Assembly (NCBI GenBank): GCA_029298735.1
Contig: JANSLP010000213.1
Coordinates: 1-56,598 of the forward strand
From: Ophiostoma sp. CBS 140.51
Taxonomy: Eukaryota > Ascomycota > Sordariomycetes > Ophiostomatales > Ophiostomataceae
Length of the DNA: 56,598 nucleotides
Direction of reading: 5' to 3'
The notes under the pieces are model-generated. The model saw only the letters and a list, made by a program, of their open reading frames with translations, did not search any database and was not told the origin of the DNA. Shown in pieces: positions 1 through 11,537 of the stretch; the stretch's first letter is position 1, and each line of letters opens with the position of its first letter. The position numbers and the translations under genes were made by a program.

Positions 1-211
1 GTATGGGTCAAACATCGGTGGAGGCAGAGGTCTGGGATGCGGCCCACCGCCTCTACACATACGTCGCCTCCTGCCAACGCTCGCCTAACACAGAACGACA
101 TATTTACGAGATGATAGCTTTTTACATATTTATTTATTTTACCTGCACAAGAGCTAGGGCATACAATCAAATGAAAACGACTCGGTCTACACTGCCCCTA
201 TTTTGCTATAT

Positions 212-1657
212 TTACTCTTTTGGCCGCTCAGCCAGCTTCTTTTCCTTAGCTTCGCCCTTGGCCTTGCCCTTCTTGGGCTCCGGGGCTGGCTTGGGCTTGG
301 GGTTCGGGTTGCCGGCCCACTGCAGGCGGCGCGGCTTCATGTACGAGGCCAGGACTTCGTCGCTGACTGCCTTTCTCCGCTCCTGGAACTCCTCGACGTT
401 CTTCTGCAGCACGTCAATGGCCAGCTTCTTGAGCTCGCCCGTCAGCAGATCGCCCTTTTTGTAGTCGTCGTAAATCTTTTGCAGCTTGGCGTCGTCCTCC
501 TCAAAGTAGGTGAGGTAAGTGTAGGACACATCGACATCGGGGTTGCCACCGAGCTCGCGGTGCTCCTCAATGGTCTCGCGACCACCGCTGAAGGCGTGCT
601 TGTTGATCTTGGTCTTGATCTGCTTGGCCGAGTCGGTCATGAAGATGGCCGAGTTGGGGTTGGACGAAGACATTTTGCCGCCGGCGCCCTGGAGAGCAGT
701 CAAGAACTTGGAGTGGATGAGGGCGGGCTTGGGCGAAGGATAGCGCATGCGGTGGGAGTTGTCACGCAGCAGACGGAAGTAGGGGTCCTGGTCGATGCCC
801 ATGGGGATCAGGCAGTCAATCTTGGCAATCTCCTTGGTGCGGACCTCGGCCGGCGTGTCGGACCAGATTTCGGGGTACGACGTGGCGAAGCCGGCGACGC
901 ACTGCACCGACGGGAAGAATATCTTGCCGACGTTGGAGCTAAAGGAAGGAAGGGGATGTCAGCTTATGTTACACAAGTCAAGAAGGGAATTAGTTGTCTG
1001 CTACGCATCGTTGACTCACCTGCCGTCGAAGCCAAAGGCGCCGCGGACCTGGTTGTAGGTCACCAGCCGCGAGAACTCCCAGGCGTTCATCAGGAAATGG
1101 TTGCTCAGGTACTTGAGATCACTAAAAATAAACGTCTTCTTCTGGTCGAAACCCAGCGCAATAATGTCGCGCGCATTGTCCATGCCGTACTGTAGCGTGT
1201 CCTCAAAGGCCAGACCGTCCTTGAAGAGTGCCTTCTCGTCGTCTGTCAACATGAAGACCAGGGGCACGTCAAAGACATCCTGCAGCCACTTGGTGAACTG
1301 CAGCGGGATCGTGTGGCCCAGGTGCAGACTGCCCGTGCTGGGACCGCGACCGGTATACAAAAAGAAAGGGTCGCCGTGCTCGTAGCGAGTCAGGATGCGG
1401 TCAAAGTCGCGATGACTGAAGAAGAGGCCGCGCCGCAGCCAGCGGTGTGGTTTGTGGCCGGTGACACGCTCAAAGCGCTCGAGGAGGGCCTCGTCAATCA
1501 GGCTGGTGGCCCACTTCTTGCTAATGGCCTCGTAGTCGAAAGCGAGAACCTCGCCATTCTCGTCGACGCCGCCCTGGACCGACCAAGGGTTGATGTCCTG
1601 GTCGGCAGCAGCAGCGGGCTCAGGTACGGCGGCGGGCGCCGTGGCGTCGGTAGCCAT
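212..1657 (-). CDS. Cytoplasmic tryptophanyl-tRNA synthetase
   Basis: Class I aminoacyl-tRNA synthetase that charges tRNA-Trp in the cytosol. Two exons on the minus strand: 1657-1020 and 938-212, with an 81-base intron (1019-939; GTGAGT donor, TTTAG acceptor). They join in frame to give 454 residues. The HIGH-type signature GSLHLGHTIP and the KMSKS-type signature KMSSS followed by Asn-Pro are both present. Between them lie the conserved blocks FLYTGRGPSTG and DDEKALFKDG typical of the eukaryotic/archaeal TrpRS branch. The C-terminus ends in a Lys/Pro/Glu-rich tail (last ~30 residues). I chose the ATG at 1657, which begins MATDATAP. An in-frame upstream ATG at 1792 would add 45 residues that look like leader sequence. 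No mitochondrial presequence follows from the chosen start, so this is the cytosolic enzyme rather than the bacterial-type mitochondrial one. Confidence 0.95.
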
Positions 1658-2323
1658 TGTAAAGGGTGCGGGGTTTCTGTGTGGACGGAGGAGTTGTCGA
1701 GTGTAGTCGTGGTGCAGCTCGGTTGGCCGAAAGTTGTCGAGAAAACCAAAAGTGAAAGCTTTTCGTAAAATCGAGAGATCTGCTGGCTGCAACGGGAAGT
1801 TATGTGTCAGTCACCGCGGGCCGTAGGTCGTGCCTGCCAGAATGGAGTTGCCCCGCGAAAATATGCAAAAAACGCTTTGAGCCGTCTCTTTGCTGGGCGA
1901 GGGGCAGGCGCTGTTGGCACTCAGGCACTTCGTCCTTTACCAGACACGGGCACAGTGGGGCGCGCTATGCCGTTGTACAGGGGGCTAGTTCGGCGTTGGC
2001 TCGACCGATTTCCAGGGAAGGCAATCACGTGTAGCCAGTCGTCGAAGAAGGGTCTTTATTGACGACGAAAACGACATACAATATGTCTGCTTACGGTCTG
2101 CTGTGACATCTGTCCTTTCAAAATGAGAGAGCTTACGGTAATACAAGGCATTGTCGATGAATACCGACTTGTGTTGCGCCAAAATGAAAGATATAATTAG
2201 GCTCTATATGCGAATGATTCCAAACTACCATTTTGATAACAAGACACCCAAAATGATACAGAATGCTTTTGATAGATGGCAGGCCCTGAAAGCCTACTGT
2301 ACACTGTAGACACATCTTCACTC
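1658..2323. other. Intergenic, no gene seen
   Basis: This is the 5' flank of the TrpRS gene and the 3' flank of the Lcp5 gene, both on the minus strand. Only short overlapping frames in several phases occur here, with no family resemblance. It presumably holds the TrpRS promoter and the Lcp5 3' UTR. Confidence 0.6.
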
Positions 2324-3514
2324 CTACTTCTTGCCACGGTCGCGACGGCCCACCTGGTGCAGCCGCAGCTTCTTCTGGAACCGGCCGCCCACCATGTTGT
2401 CCTCGTGACCAGCACTGGCACCACTGCCACGAGGGCCGTCGACCGTGTCGATGCCCCGCTTGCGGCTCTTGTCCAGCATCGAGCGGGCACCACCAGAACC
2501 ACCGCCTCTGCCTCCCTTGCGCTGCGTCAGGCGGTTGATCCGGTCCACACCCTCGCCCAGACCGCGCCATTCCTCGCCGCCAAAGCTCATCTGGGTGCTG
2601 CCACCGGCCTCGGCCGCCCGCTTGGCCTTCTCCTTCTTGCCGGCCTTGGGCATACGCACAAAGTTGGCCTCTTCGTACTCGCGGCGCTCGTCCTCGCGCT
2701 GGCGTTCCGTAGCGGTCGTCATGTGGCGGCCACGGCCGGCAATGTTGGCACCGACACTGAGCTCGGCCATGGGCGCAGACGACAGTTCGTCGGCGATAAA
2801 CTCGTCCATGGTGGCCGACTTCATAGGCCCGCGGGCACGCTTCTCGCGGCGTTCGGTTGTGGGCATCATGGTCGGTGCAATCTTGGGTGGCCGGTAAACG
2901 CCACCAGCACCCTCAGAAGAGGAACCCAGCTTGGCCTTGGCAGCCGTAGCCGAGGCCGTCGACGTCGCCGGGCGGATAAATGCGCCACGGTTTGGCCGGA
3001 GGGCAGATGCTTCCTCCTCGTCGCCAAAGGCAGCACCCTCCTCCTCCTCCTCAATGTCCTCTGCGTCCGAACCAGAGCCAGATTCGTCGGAATCCGACTC
3101 CCCATCCGCGGCCGCCGCCTCGTCGGCCTTCTGCTTGGCTGTGCGCTCAACCTCTTCGGCTGCTCTCAATGCCTTCTCGACCTGGTAGCGCAGCTTGTCT
3201 TCGAGCGGACGGACACCCTTTTCGAGGTAGAGGCGCAGCTCGACAAGCTTCTTGACCACGGACTGGCCCAGGTCGGAGTTTTCGAGAGTCAAGTCGGAGT
3301 CGCTATCGGTGGAAGACGAAACGTTGCGCAGCTTCAGCAGTATTAAAAAGACCATGTGCTCGAGGTAGCTGAGAAGGAGTTCGTTCTTGACGTCGAGCAG
3401 CGAAAGGCCGTCTTCAGGAGGCGTCAGGGCCGATAATTTCGGTGTTGCATCGGAGACGGAGACGACAGACTTCTGGAGCAACTCCAGAAGCTGTGGTAAT
3501 GTAGATGTCGCCAT
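2324..3514 (-). CDS. LCP5: U3 snoRNP-associated protein Lcp5 (neuroguidin family)
   Basis: Ribosome-biogenesis factor of the Sas10/Utp3/C1D superfamily, a nucleolar component of the small-subunit processome needed for 18S rRNA maturation. The single exon encodes 396 residues. Residues ~5-115 form the helical Sas10/C1D domain, with the typical run ELLLSYLEHMVFLILLKLR. A Ser/Asp/Glu-rich acidic stretch lies at ~135-170. Next come the YRPPKIAPTMMP block, which in this family precedes the basic C-terminal region, and a Gly/Arg/Lys-rich end (RDRGKK). The start at 3514 (MATSTLPQLL) is preferred over an in-frame ATG at 3607, whose extra 31 residues are Cys/His/Thr-rich and unlike the family N-terminus. 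Confidence 0.9.
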   Translation of the reverse strand: MATSTLPQLLELLQKSVVSVSDATPKLSALTPPEDGLSLLDVKNELLLSYLEHMVFLILLKLRNVSSSTDSDSDLTLENSDLGQSVVKKLVELRLYLEKGVRPLEDKLRYQVEKALRAAEEVERTAKQKADEAAAADGESDSDESGSGSDAEDIEEEEEGAAFGDEEEASALRPNRGAFIRPATSTASATAAKAKLGSSSEGAGGVYRPPKIAPTMMPTTERREKRARGPMKSATMDEFIADELSSAPMAELSVGANIAGRGRHMTTATERQREDERREYEEANFVRMPKAGKKEKAKRAAEAGGSTQMSFGGEEWRGLGEGVDRINRLTQRKGGRGGGSGGARSMLDKSRKRGIDTVDGPRGSGASAGHEDNMVGGRFQKKLRLHQVGRRDRGKK

Positions 3515-4337
3515 TGTGTGTGTGTGGTTGTCGAGAGTACTTGTGTAGAAAACTCGAATTGAGTGATGGATTGTGCAGAAGTGGCAGAAAGTGGCAAGAG
3601 CATGCACTTTGGCAGAATCAACAAGTGTCTGTAATTTTTTCTTATCGATAAGACACAGTGGATACCCTCCTGTACGATAAGGCGACCCGCTGCAGATGAC
3701 GCCCAGCCTCCAACAGTGGCCAGCTGCGTCGCTATTCGGGCCCGATTTGGGGAATGACTAAGCTGATAATACGCTAACGGTTTACCTGGCTGGGTTTCGC
3801 AACAGTGCTCTTTCCACGCCAAAAACGGGCACAAGCTCCAGGCAGGTACGAAAGAGAGCAGGGAGCTGCAGAAAGGCCAACATCACCAAGCCCCAAACGT
3901 GCCGTCTTACAACAAAAGCATCGAATTCGACATCATCCTTTCTGCGAGCCCGCGCATTACAACGATCTCCACGACGTCCACAATCGAAGCCGTTGCAATA
4001 CTCGCCTACCACCGCATACGCATAACAAATTAATGACAGCTGTAGGCCCACAACGCTGTGCCACAGCAGGCGACTCTGTTTTGTCCCCCCCCTTTTAAAA
4101 CGGCTTCACGAGGCGCACGCCCAGTTTGAGCGCCCCATTGGCGATAGCTGCGGGATTGAATCGACGGTGAGTTTCTGAGCCATCCAAGACACCGGCAGAA
4201 GCTTTGCATCGACGTGACCACGACCAACGAGCAATTCCTGACGTTCCTGAAGATCTCCCGACCTACCGCCTCTAGGCAACTTCTCCAAAAATACGAAGAA
4301 CCGCATCGAAACCATCGATACAACTCCCACACCCACC
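3515..4337. promoter_or_regulatory. Divergent intergenic region, Lcp5 / TM9 protein
   Basis: These 823 bases separate two divergently transcribed housekeeping genes, so they must contain both promoters and 5' leaders. A short (TG)n tract lies next to the Lcp5 start. No additional gene or clear regulatory motif was recognised. Confidence 0.5.
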
Positions 4338-6343
4338 ATGATCGCCCGCGCCTTTACGCCGTCCTCTGCGACGGCACTGGCCACCTCCCTCCTCCTCGCC
4401 GCCCTCCCCCAACCCGCCTCGGCCTTTTACCTGCCGGGCGTCGCACCAACCTCCTACAAACCCGGCGACACCGTCCCTCTCTACGTCAACGCCATCCGCC
4501 CTATCGCGGCGCCACGCGATGCCATGCTGCACGCCGTCGTGTCCTACGACTACTACCACCCGCAGCTGCAGTTCTGTCAACCGGCCGATGGGCCGAAAAA
4601 TGTCGGCGAGAGCTTGGGCAGCATCCTGTTTGGCGACCGCATCATGACGTCGCCCTTTGAGCTCAAGATGGCCCAGAACGAGACGTGTAAGTCCTTGTGC
4701 GCCGTCACGTACGAGGCCGAGCAGTCGCAGTTTGTCAACATGCTCATCGAGCAGGGATACAGTCTGAACTGGCTCGTGGACGGCCTGCCGGCGGGCCAGG
4801 AGATTATCGACGACTTGACCGGTACCGAATTCTACAGCCCTGGATTCCTGATCGGCCAGGACAATGGCGACAACGCCATTGCCTTTAACAACCACTACGA
4901 CATTGTCGTCGAGTACCACGAGGTCAGCGGCAACCCGGACCAGTTGCGTGTGGTGGGTGTGCTTGTCCAGCCCAGCTCGCTGCGCTACGATGACCCCAAC
5001 GCCGTCGACTGCTCGCTGCAGCACCAGCCCGTCATTTTGGACACCAAGGCCGGCGGCAAGACCCCTGTGCAGTTTACATACAGTGTCTACTGGACGCCCT
5101 CCAAGACGGTGTGGGCGACCCGCTGGGACAAGTACCTGCATGTCGTCGAGCCCAAGATTCACTGGTTCTCGCTCATCAACTCGGCCATCATTGTTGTGTT
5201 CCTTGTGTTGACGGTCCTGTCGGTCATGGTGCGCACGCTCAAGAAGGACATTGCCCGCTACAACCGCCTCGACCAGATCAACCTGGACGATCTGAGTGGC
5301 ACGAGCGCTCTCGATGATGGTGTCCAGGAGGACTCGGGCTGGAAGCTTGTGCACGGCGACGTCTTCCGCGCGCCCTCGCACCCTCTGCTGCTGTCCGTCT
5401 TCCTTGGTAACGGTGCCCAACTCTTCGTCATGACCGGTTTTACGATTGTCTTTGCCCTGCTCGGTTTCCTGTCACCCTCCAACCGTGGCTCGCTCGGCAC
5501 TATTATGGTCCTGCTGTACACCATCCTCGGCTTCGTCGGCGGCTACTCGTCGGCCCGCGCCTACAAGTCCTTTGGCGGCGAGAAGTGGAAGCTCAACATT
5601 GCGCTCACGCCTCTGCTCGTGCCCGGCCTGGTGTTTAGTACCTTCTTCCTACTCGATTTGTTCCTGTGGGCCAAGCAGTCCTCGGGTGCCGTGCCCTTCA
5701 CCACCATGCTCGTCATCATCGGCATCTGGTTTGTCATCTCGGTCCCGCTGTCCTTTGCTGGCTCCTGGGTCGGCTTCAAGTCGGCCGTCATCGAGTCCCC
5801 CGTCCACACCAACCAGATCCCCCGCCAGATCCCGCCCGTCACCACCTACCTCAAGCCCATCCCCAGCATGCTGTTGGTCGGTATCCTGCCCTTTGGCGCC
5901 ATCTTTGTGGAGCTCTACTTTATCATGAACAGCATCTGGTTCAGCAAGATTTACTACATGTTTGGCTTCTTGTTCTTGTGCTACGGCCTGATGATTATCA
6001 CTTGCGCTGCTGTCACCGTCCTCATGGTTTACTTTTTGCTGTGTGCCGAGAACTACCACTGGCAGTGGCGCGCGTTCCTGGCCGCCGGCACGACTTCGGT
6101 GTACATTTTCGCCAACGCCATCATCTACTGGCTGAGCAAGCTGAGCATTAGCAGCCTGGCTGGTGGTGTGCTGTACGTTGGCTACAGCCTGCTCATCAGC
6201 TTCCTCTTCTTCATCCTGACCGGTAAGTCCCTCTTCTCTCCTCTGATCAAATTGGATTCCTACTAATAATTCCAGGCTCTATTGGCTTCTTCTCGAGCTG
6301 GTGGTTCACGCGAAAGATCTACGGTAGTATCAAGGTCGACTAA
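4338..6343 (+). CDS. Transmembrane 9 superfamily protein (Emp70/nonaspanin)
   Basis: Golgi/endosomal nine-transmembrane protein of the TM9SF/Emp70 family, associated with sorting and adhesion. Exons 4338-6222 and 6276-6343; the 53-base intron has GTAAGT and a TACTAAT branch site. The product is 650 residues. A signal peptide (residues 1-~29, cut near PASA-FYLPG) leads into the lumenal domain with the family opening FYLPGVAPTSYKPGD. A first membrane span lies near residue 275, followed after a cytosolic linker by eight further hydrophobic segments from ~355 to the end. The second exon supplies the conserved last residues WWFTRKIYGSIKVD. The terminal KVD matches the family's KxD/E COPI-binding, Golgi-retention signal. 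Missing this exon would drop that signal. Confidence 0.95.
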
Positions 6344-7031
6344 GCCATGTCGGAAGCAAGGTGGACGATACTGACAACGGCGATACAAACGCATGTCGCC
6401 ATGTGCCGAGGCACATATACAACATAGCACAAAGCTTCCACCGGCAGATGTACGATACATAAGAGAGATCACGACGAGGTGGTCTTGCTTCAGTCAGGAA
6501 CCTCTCAAGCATTAAACGATTATTAGGGTACTTAGTTTTAAACAGGCCCTTTTGGCCCTATGGACCACTCTAGGGGATACGGGGAAGAATAAAATATGTA
6601 GAAGAGGTGATGTTTTCTTCGTTTAAGAAAATGGTAGATAAAGAAGGGGAGCCTGGGCGTTCCTGCGGGAATGGGGCGCTTTTCGCTCACTTTTTTACTG
6701 GGATTTGTTTTTTATTGTTCGTTTTCGCGGTCTTTACTTTATTTAAACATTTTTTTTTTTTTTTTGGAATACGGTCATATCTTTATTGAGACAGTTTGTT
6801 TGTTTACTTTATTCATAAACATTGTTACCACTATCACCTGTGCCGTTCATGAAACAATTATTCTTTCGACAATATGCTTATATTTCCCATTTCGTGACCT
6901 AGCCTTCTCAAAATAAACTGGACTGTAATTCAAAAATGGGACGAAAATAGTGTGTGGCAGCAAACTTTTGTAAGTCTTGCTGTCCCGATATCGCTTCCAT
7001 ACGCCGGATGCACCCTCTCGGTCGAGACCGA
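6344..7031. other. Convergent 3' flanks, no gene seen
   Basis: AT-rich DNA between the 3' ends of the TM9 gene (+) and CLP1 (-), with a poly-T run near 6750-6765. It most likely holds both 3' UTRs and polyadenylation signals. Short open frames here show no family signature. Confidence 0.6.
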
Positions 7032-8704
7032 TCAACCCACCAGATTGATGTACGGCTCCGGCCAGCGTCCAAACACGAGCGGCCGGTCGCCCAGACGCCC
7101 ACTGACCGGCGCAAGGATGCGTACTTTCCGTCTTTCAGCGTCCACCTCGGCCACGTATACGAAACCAAGAACGGTCGCGTGCTGGATGACGTCTGGAGGG
7201 TCGTGCAGTCCTGCATTCATCACGGCCAGTGTCCAGTGCGCCAGCGATGGGCCCGCATCCACCTTTTCGAGATTGTGCTCGCCGATCGCGTCCTCTTCGT
7301 CGGCGGCGCCCTCCTCCGGCTCCTCGCCGTCCTCGCCGTCGACTTCGTCGCTGACTTTAACAGCATTATCCGCCAGCGGCAGACGCAGCACGGTCAGCGT
7401 GTCTGCATCCACCTGTTGTGTATACGGGCTCAGCGTGCGCTTGGTATCACCAAAAAAGTACTCTTTGATGCACGCCTCGCGCTGCTGCTGTTCCAGCATG
7501 TCGCTGCGGTCGACCACACCGTCCGAAGCGTCGAGCTGGACAATCTGGATGGGTTCGCCGAGGGTGGTGGTCTCGCCCTGGAAGCGGTTGGTTAGGGCTT
7601 GCTGGATGGCCGTGCTGGCAGCGCCCTCGCCCAGAACAACAACCAGATTAACGGAAAACTCGTCGATTATGTACGACAGCAGATCGATGGACATGAGGTG
7701 ACTGTGTTTGCCATTCCCGTTGCTTGTGCTGCTGTCATCGGCCGTCACGGCCGGCGTGTCGATCAGGAGGCCGCTATTCTCGACAGCAGCATCTTCAGAC
7801 ATGCGCGATGCAACAGCGCCGGCCAGCCGCGTCACCAGCCCCCGGTACAAGTCGGGTGCGTCGCTCGGCTTGGCGTAGCCGTAGTTGTAGACCAACGGCA
7901 GCTTGACAGGCACCGCGCTGGGCCCGCTGCTTGGTGCACCACCCCAGCCGGAACCTCCCTCGGTCTCCAAATCCATGAGCGTAGCAAAGACGGCCGCACT
8001 CAGTGTACCCGGCAGACTGAGCATACCCTCCCGCGGGTCAACATTGACCACACACGGCTGCTGGTGCTGTGGTGGCGGTGGTGGCGGTGGTTGTTGCTGA
8101 TATGGATTTGGTGGTGGAGGAGGAGGAGGTGTAAAACTGGCCATTTTGGTCGCCCAGGCCGTGAGCGTGCGCACCAGACTTGTGCGCCCCGAGTGTGGTG
8201 GTCCACACACTAGAAGACGAGGGCCAGCGGCACCTGGACTACCTCGAGGCATGGATGCGGCTGTGGCGCGCTGTGATGCCAGCAGCAGATGCAGGTTCAT
8301 GTACGAGATCATGGGCGAGAGTGCGCCGCTGCCCGCATCTCCCTTCACACCACCAGGAACGACCTCATCGTGATCACAGGCGCCCTCAACTTCCAGCTCA
8401 CAGCCGTGCCATGTCAGAATCTTGGACTGCGTGCCGGCGAAGCTGTAGGTCTGGCTGGTGGCCAGTTCGGTGCCGTCGCGTTCAGCGGTACCAGAGAGCA
8501 CGCGGACCTTGATGGCCGGCTGGGAGACGCCGAACCGCCATTCTGAGAGGGGTGCAAGTTTGTATGTGCGGGTAGTAGCGACGGTGGTCTTCACATTGGT
8601 TAGCTATGAGATCTGATGAGATGGTGTTGAGATGCTCATGAGAGTTGCAAAGGTAAGAGAATATTCACCTGGACGGGGATCTGTCCTAGACCGGGAATGG
8701 ACAT
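7032..8704 (-). CDS. CLP1: mRNA cleavage/polyadenylation factor Clp1
   Basis: Subunit of cleavage factor IA, which binds Pcf11 during mRNA 3'-end formation in the nucleus. Exons 8704-8669 and 8603-7032 (65-base intron) give 535 residues. The first exon encodes the family start MSIPGLGQIPVQ, and the second begins LTNVKTT. Recognisable parts are the N-terminal beta domain (SEWRFG...), the central P-loop region (residues ~140-330), and the C-terminus RWPEPYINLVG, close to the family ending. A Pro/Gln-rich insert follows the P-loop (~170-196). The P-loop reads GPPHSGRTSL: the invariant Walker A Lys is Arg (codon CGC at 8186-8184). In yeast Clp1 this motif binds ATP but has no known kinase activity, so the change may affect ATP binding. 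The family call is secure; the consequence of the Arg is inference. Confidence 0.93.
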
Positions 8705-9981
8705 TATGAGAGATAATGTGGCATGGACGCTGCTTTATATGGGAATATAAATTAATGCTAGTGAGCGAAATGCGTCCCAATGGCCGATGAGATCAAGGTT
8801 GAGGCTTGTGTGATGTCGATGAGAGGAGCTTGAGAGCTTGTGAGCTTTTGCTGTGTTTAACGCCAGCGCGCGGCTTCAGCGCTGACTGCAAAGCAACCTC
8901 GAAAGAGCTCAAAGTGCGCTTCTGATTGGCCAGTGTAGTCCAGGTCAAACTCAAGTGGAGACACCACCTGCAGCTGGGCATGCGCTGAGACTGGCACTGA
9001 AGGCCTGAACTGTTTCTGATTCCGTTTAGTGCGTTTTACAGTACACCGAGAGTCACGTGCAGAGAGAGTGACCTAGTGGCGTTACCAACTTGGGTGATAA
9101 GATAAGTACCCTTTTCTCGGCCGGCGCCGCCACGCAGTGACGACGACTGCTGGGTCCACGGAGGCAGCCGCGATGCATTTTTCATGGCGCTCTTTCCTGG
9201 GTCAGAAGGCCTAGAACAAAGCGGGTTTTCATGACTGGAAAAAAATTTCTCTGTTCTGAGGTTTTCATTGTGGCTTATTCTCTGGCACATTACGCAGTCA
9301 GTTCATGCTATGCAAATTTTCTTTTCTGATATCTTTTCACTCGGCGTGACCATATTATCCGGCCTCCAAAACTAGAAGTGAGAGAGCTCTGTATTCTACG
9401 CCGAAACGCTGTGATTGCACTGTAAACTCGCTAGAAGGAACGACCTGCAGCGTGTGATTCATCCCCGCCCGCCCGCTTTATCTCCTGCCTTTTGGGGAAT
9501 CTTGGGGGTGGAATTGGGCATTTGGGAATTCGTCTGCCTGGAACTCCTGCTGCACTATAAGCTTAGTCCTGCCGCTTGTGCATATTTCTCCTTTTTTAGC
9601 GCTTGGCTCGCTCAGACCGCCCCTCTGTCGTGCGTATTAAAGCACCGTGACAGGCCACTGAGTGCTCGCCCCCCTGTCTTTGCTCTCTTTGAACTCCCCT
9701 CGTGCCCGCTGTATTTTCTGTCATAGCGCCTTGCACCTTGGCCTTGACCCGCCATCTCCTCTTTTCCTGCCGTCATCCTTTATCTTGACTTGAGTTCTGG
9801 AACGAATCTCTCCTTCCTTCTTGATATCCACGGCAACTTCATCCATCCACAACCCACCTATTTGGCATTTGGCATCGCGGGCGACGACCTCTCTTCATTT
9901 CGACGACAAACATCGACTGCGGTACTCGATTCTGCGCTCTTTATCTTTCTTTTCTCTTCGACTCCCTTTCCCATCGCCACA
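8705..9981. promoter_or_regulatory. Divergent intergenic region, CLP1 / Pmp3-like gene
   Basis: About 1.3 kb between divergent genes. The last ~500 bases before 9982 are rich in CT, as is usual for promoters and leaders of strongly expressed fungal genes. No third gene was identified. Confidence 0.5.
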
Positions 9982-10759
9982 ATGTGCAACACCGACATCT
10001 TCCTCGGCCTTCTGGCCCTCCTCTTCCCGCCTCTGGCTGGTGAGTGACCTTTCCGATTTCAAAGACGGTGATGGTGACAATACAGAACGATGTCGTGTGC
10101 GAGGACGTCTGCACATGCTCCAGCATCGTCGCCTCTGCACGACCGATCTTGACTGCCTTCGTGCGATAAACAAGTACTAACATCTCGTGATAGTCTGGGT
10201 CAAGCGCGGCATCTGCTCCGCCGACTCAATCATCAACATTCTGCTTTGCGTTTTGGGCTATGTATGTCTCTCACACTGTTGTCACCGCTACTGTTAAACC
10301 CTGCTAACCTGCTAGATCCCCGGCCTGATCCACGCCTGGTACATCATCGCCAAGTTCCCCGAACCCGACTACGACTACGAGGTCCTCAACCAGGACGCCG
10401 AGGGCAACGGCCGTGTCACCTACGTTGTCGTCCACGGTAACCACCGCAACAGTCAGGGTCGCAGCAGCGGCCGCGGAGCCAGCGCCAACAACCGCCACCA
10501 CGTCACGACCGACGGCGCTGCTGCTGCCAACAACGACGGTGTCCAGTCGGCCGCTCCTAAGATTGCCGACAACATGAACTACGGCACGGCGTCGACCAAC
10601 CAATCGTCTGGCTCAACTGCTGCTGCCGGCTCCTCTTCAGCTGCTCCCGCCGCGGGCTCCTCCTCCCACGACAACGGCGGCGAGGGTGGCAGCGACGGCC
10701 CGCCGCCGAGCTACGCACAAGTTGTGGCTGGCGACAACAAGGTACAGAGCCAGGAGTAG
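9982..10759 (+). CDS. Pmp3/UPF0057-type proteolipid with long C-terminal tail
   Basis: Small plasma-membrane proteolipid of the Pmp3 (UPF0057, plant RCI2) family, linked to cation and membrane-potential homeostasis. Exons 9982-10039, 10194-10261 and 10316-10759; introns of 154 and 54 bases, the first with a TACTAAC branch site. The product is 189 residues. The core is classical: DIFLGLLALLFPP, then WVKRGICSADSIINILLC, then LGYIPGLIHAWYIIAK, giving two membrane spans in ~60 residues. The remaining ~125 residues are an atypical tail, low-complexity and rich in Ser/Gly/Ala/Asn. It ends in PPPSYAQVV, a PPxY (PY) motif of the type bound by WW domains of Rsp5/Nedd4 ubiquitin ligases. Yeast Pmp3 is only about 55 residues, but extended forms occur in filamentous fungi. 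Confidence 0.9.
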
Positions 10760-11537
10760 GATCCTCGTGGTTGACTTCTCTCTATCTTCGCTTCTCTCGC
10801 CCACCTCGGTAGCTCTGATTCTGCGTCATTCAACTACGGCACTCTGACGAGACCCTGACAACAGGCTCACATCCAACACGGCCACGGCCAACTACATCCT
10901 TTACTAGCTTCTGCTTTCCTTGTTCTCTCACCTGTCTTTTCTGTTACTGGGTCTCGGTTGCGATGGTTCTCTACTGCTTTTCTACTGTGATTTTTCCGGC
11001 CTGGATATATTGTTATTGCTTCTGCGTTTCCATTTGTTCTGTCACGTCATATCTCCATAGTCCCTTTTCTTTTCTGTTTCCACTGCTTTTTAGGCGCCTC
11101 CCGTGTAAAGTTAGTTTACGTCCTCTCGGTATTTTCTCTTTTCTTCTACAAATACAACTGTATATCTGAGCAAAATGTCGTCATCGTAGTGTGCTCGCAA
11201 CCCGATATGTCGGTCAGAGTCTGAAATGCTGGTGCCTGGCAAAAGCTCGGCGTTTAGATCCGTGACGTACGCAAACAAAGACACTACTTGCAGCTGCATA
11301 ACTCCATTCGCCACTCAGGACGTATTTCCAAGGAGCTACAGGAATGATTGGGTGTAATTGAACTTATTTTTCTATTTATTTATTCCTTCGAATGCAGCTA
11401 AACTGTGACTGTCAAACTGTGAAGGCACTTTGGGCACATTGCATCCTATCATGGCTGTCCTTTTCTTTCCCTGTCGGTAGATCATCCGTCCTGTCTTCCA
11501 TGGGTATCACTGCCCCCCGTCATCTCCATTTCCCCAC
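10760..11537. other. Convergent 3' flanks, no gene seen
   Basis: T- and CT-rich DNA between the 3' ends of the Pmp3-like gene (+) and the Arb1 gene (-). It likely contains both 3' UTRs. No protein family or structured RNA was recognised. Confidence 0.6.

Noticed and set aside
203..1195. Plus-strand open frame of 330 codons opposite the TrpRS gene
   Set aside because: Shadow of the tRNA synthetase: it crosses that gene's intron with no splice sites of its own and no domain.
4272..5420. Minus-strand open frame of 382 codons opposite the TM9 gene
   Set aside because: Antisense frame over a strongly conserved coding exon; its composition (Val/Asp/Gly/Arg) is the shadow of third-position C bias on the other strand.
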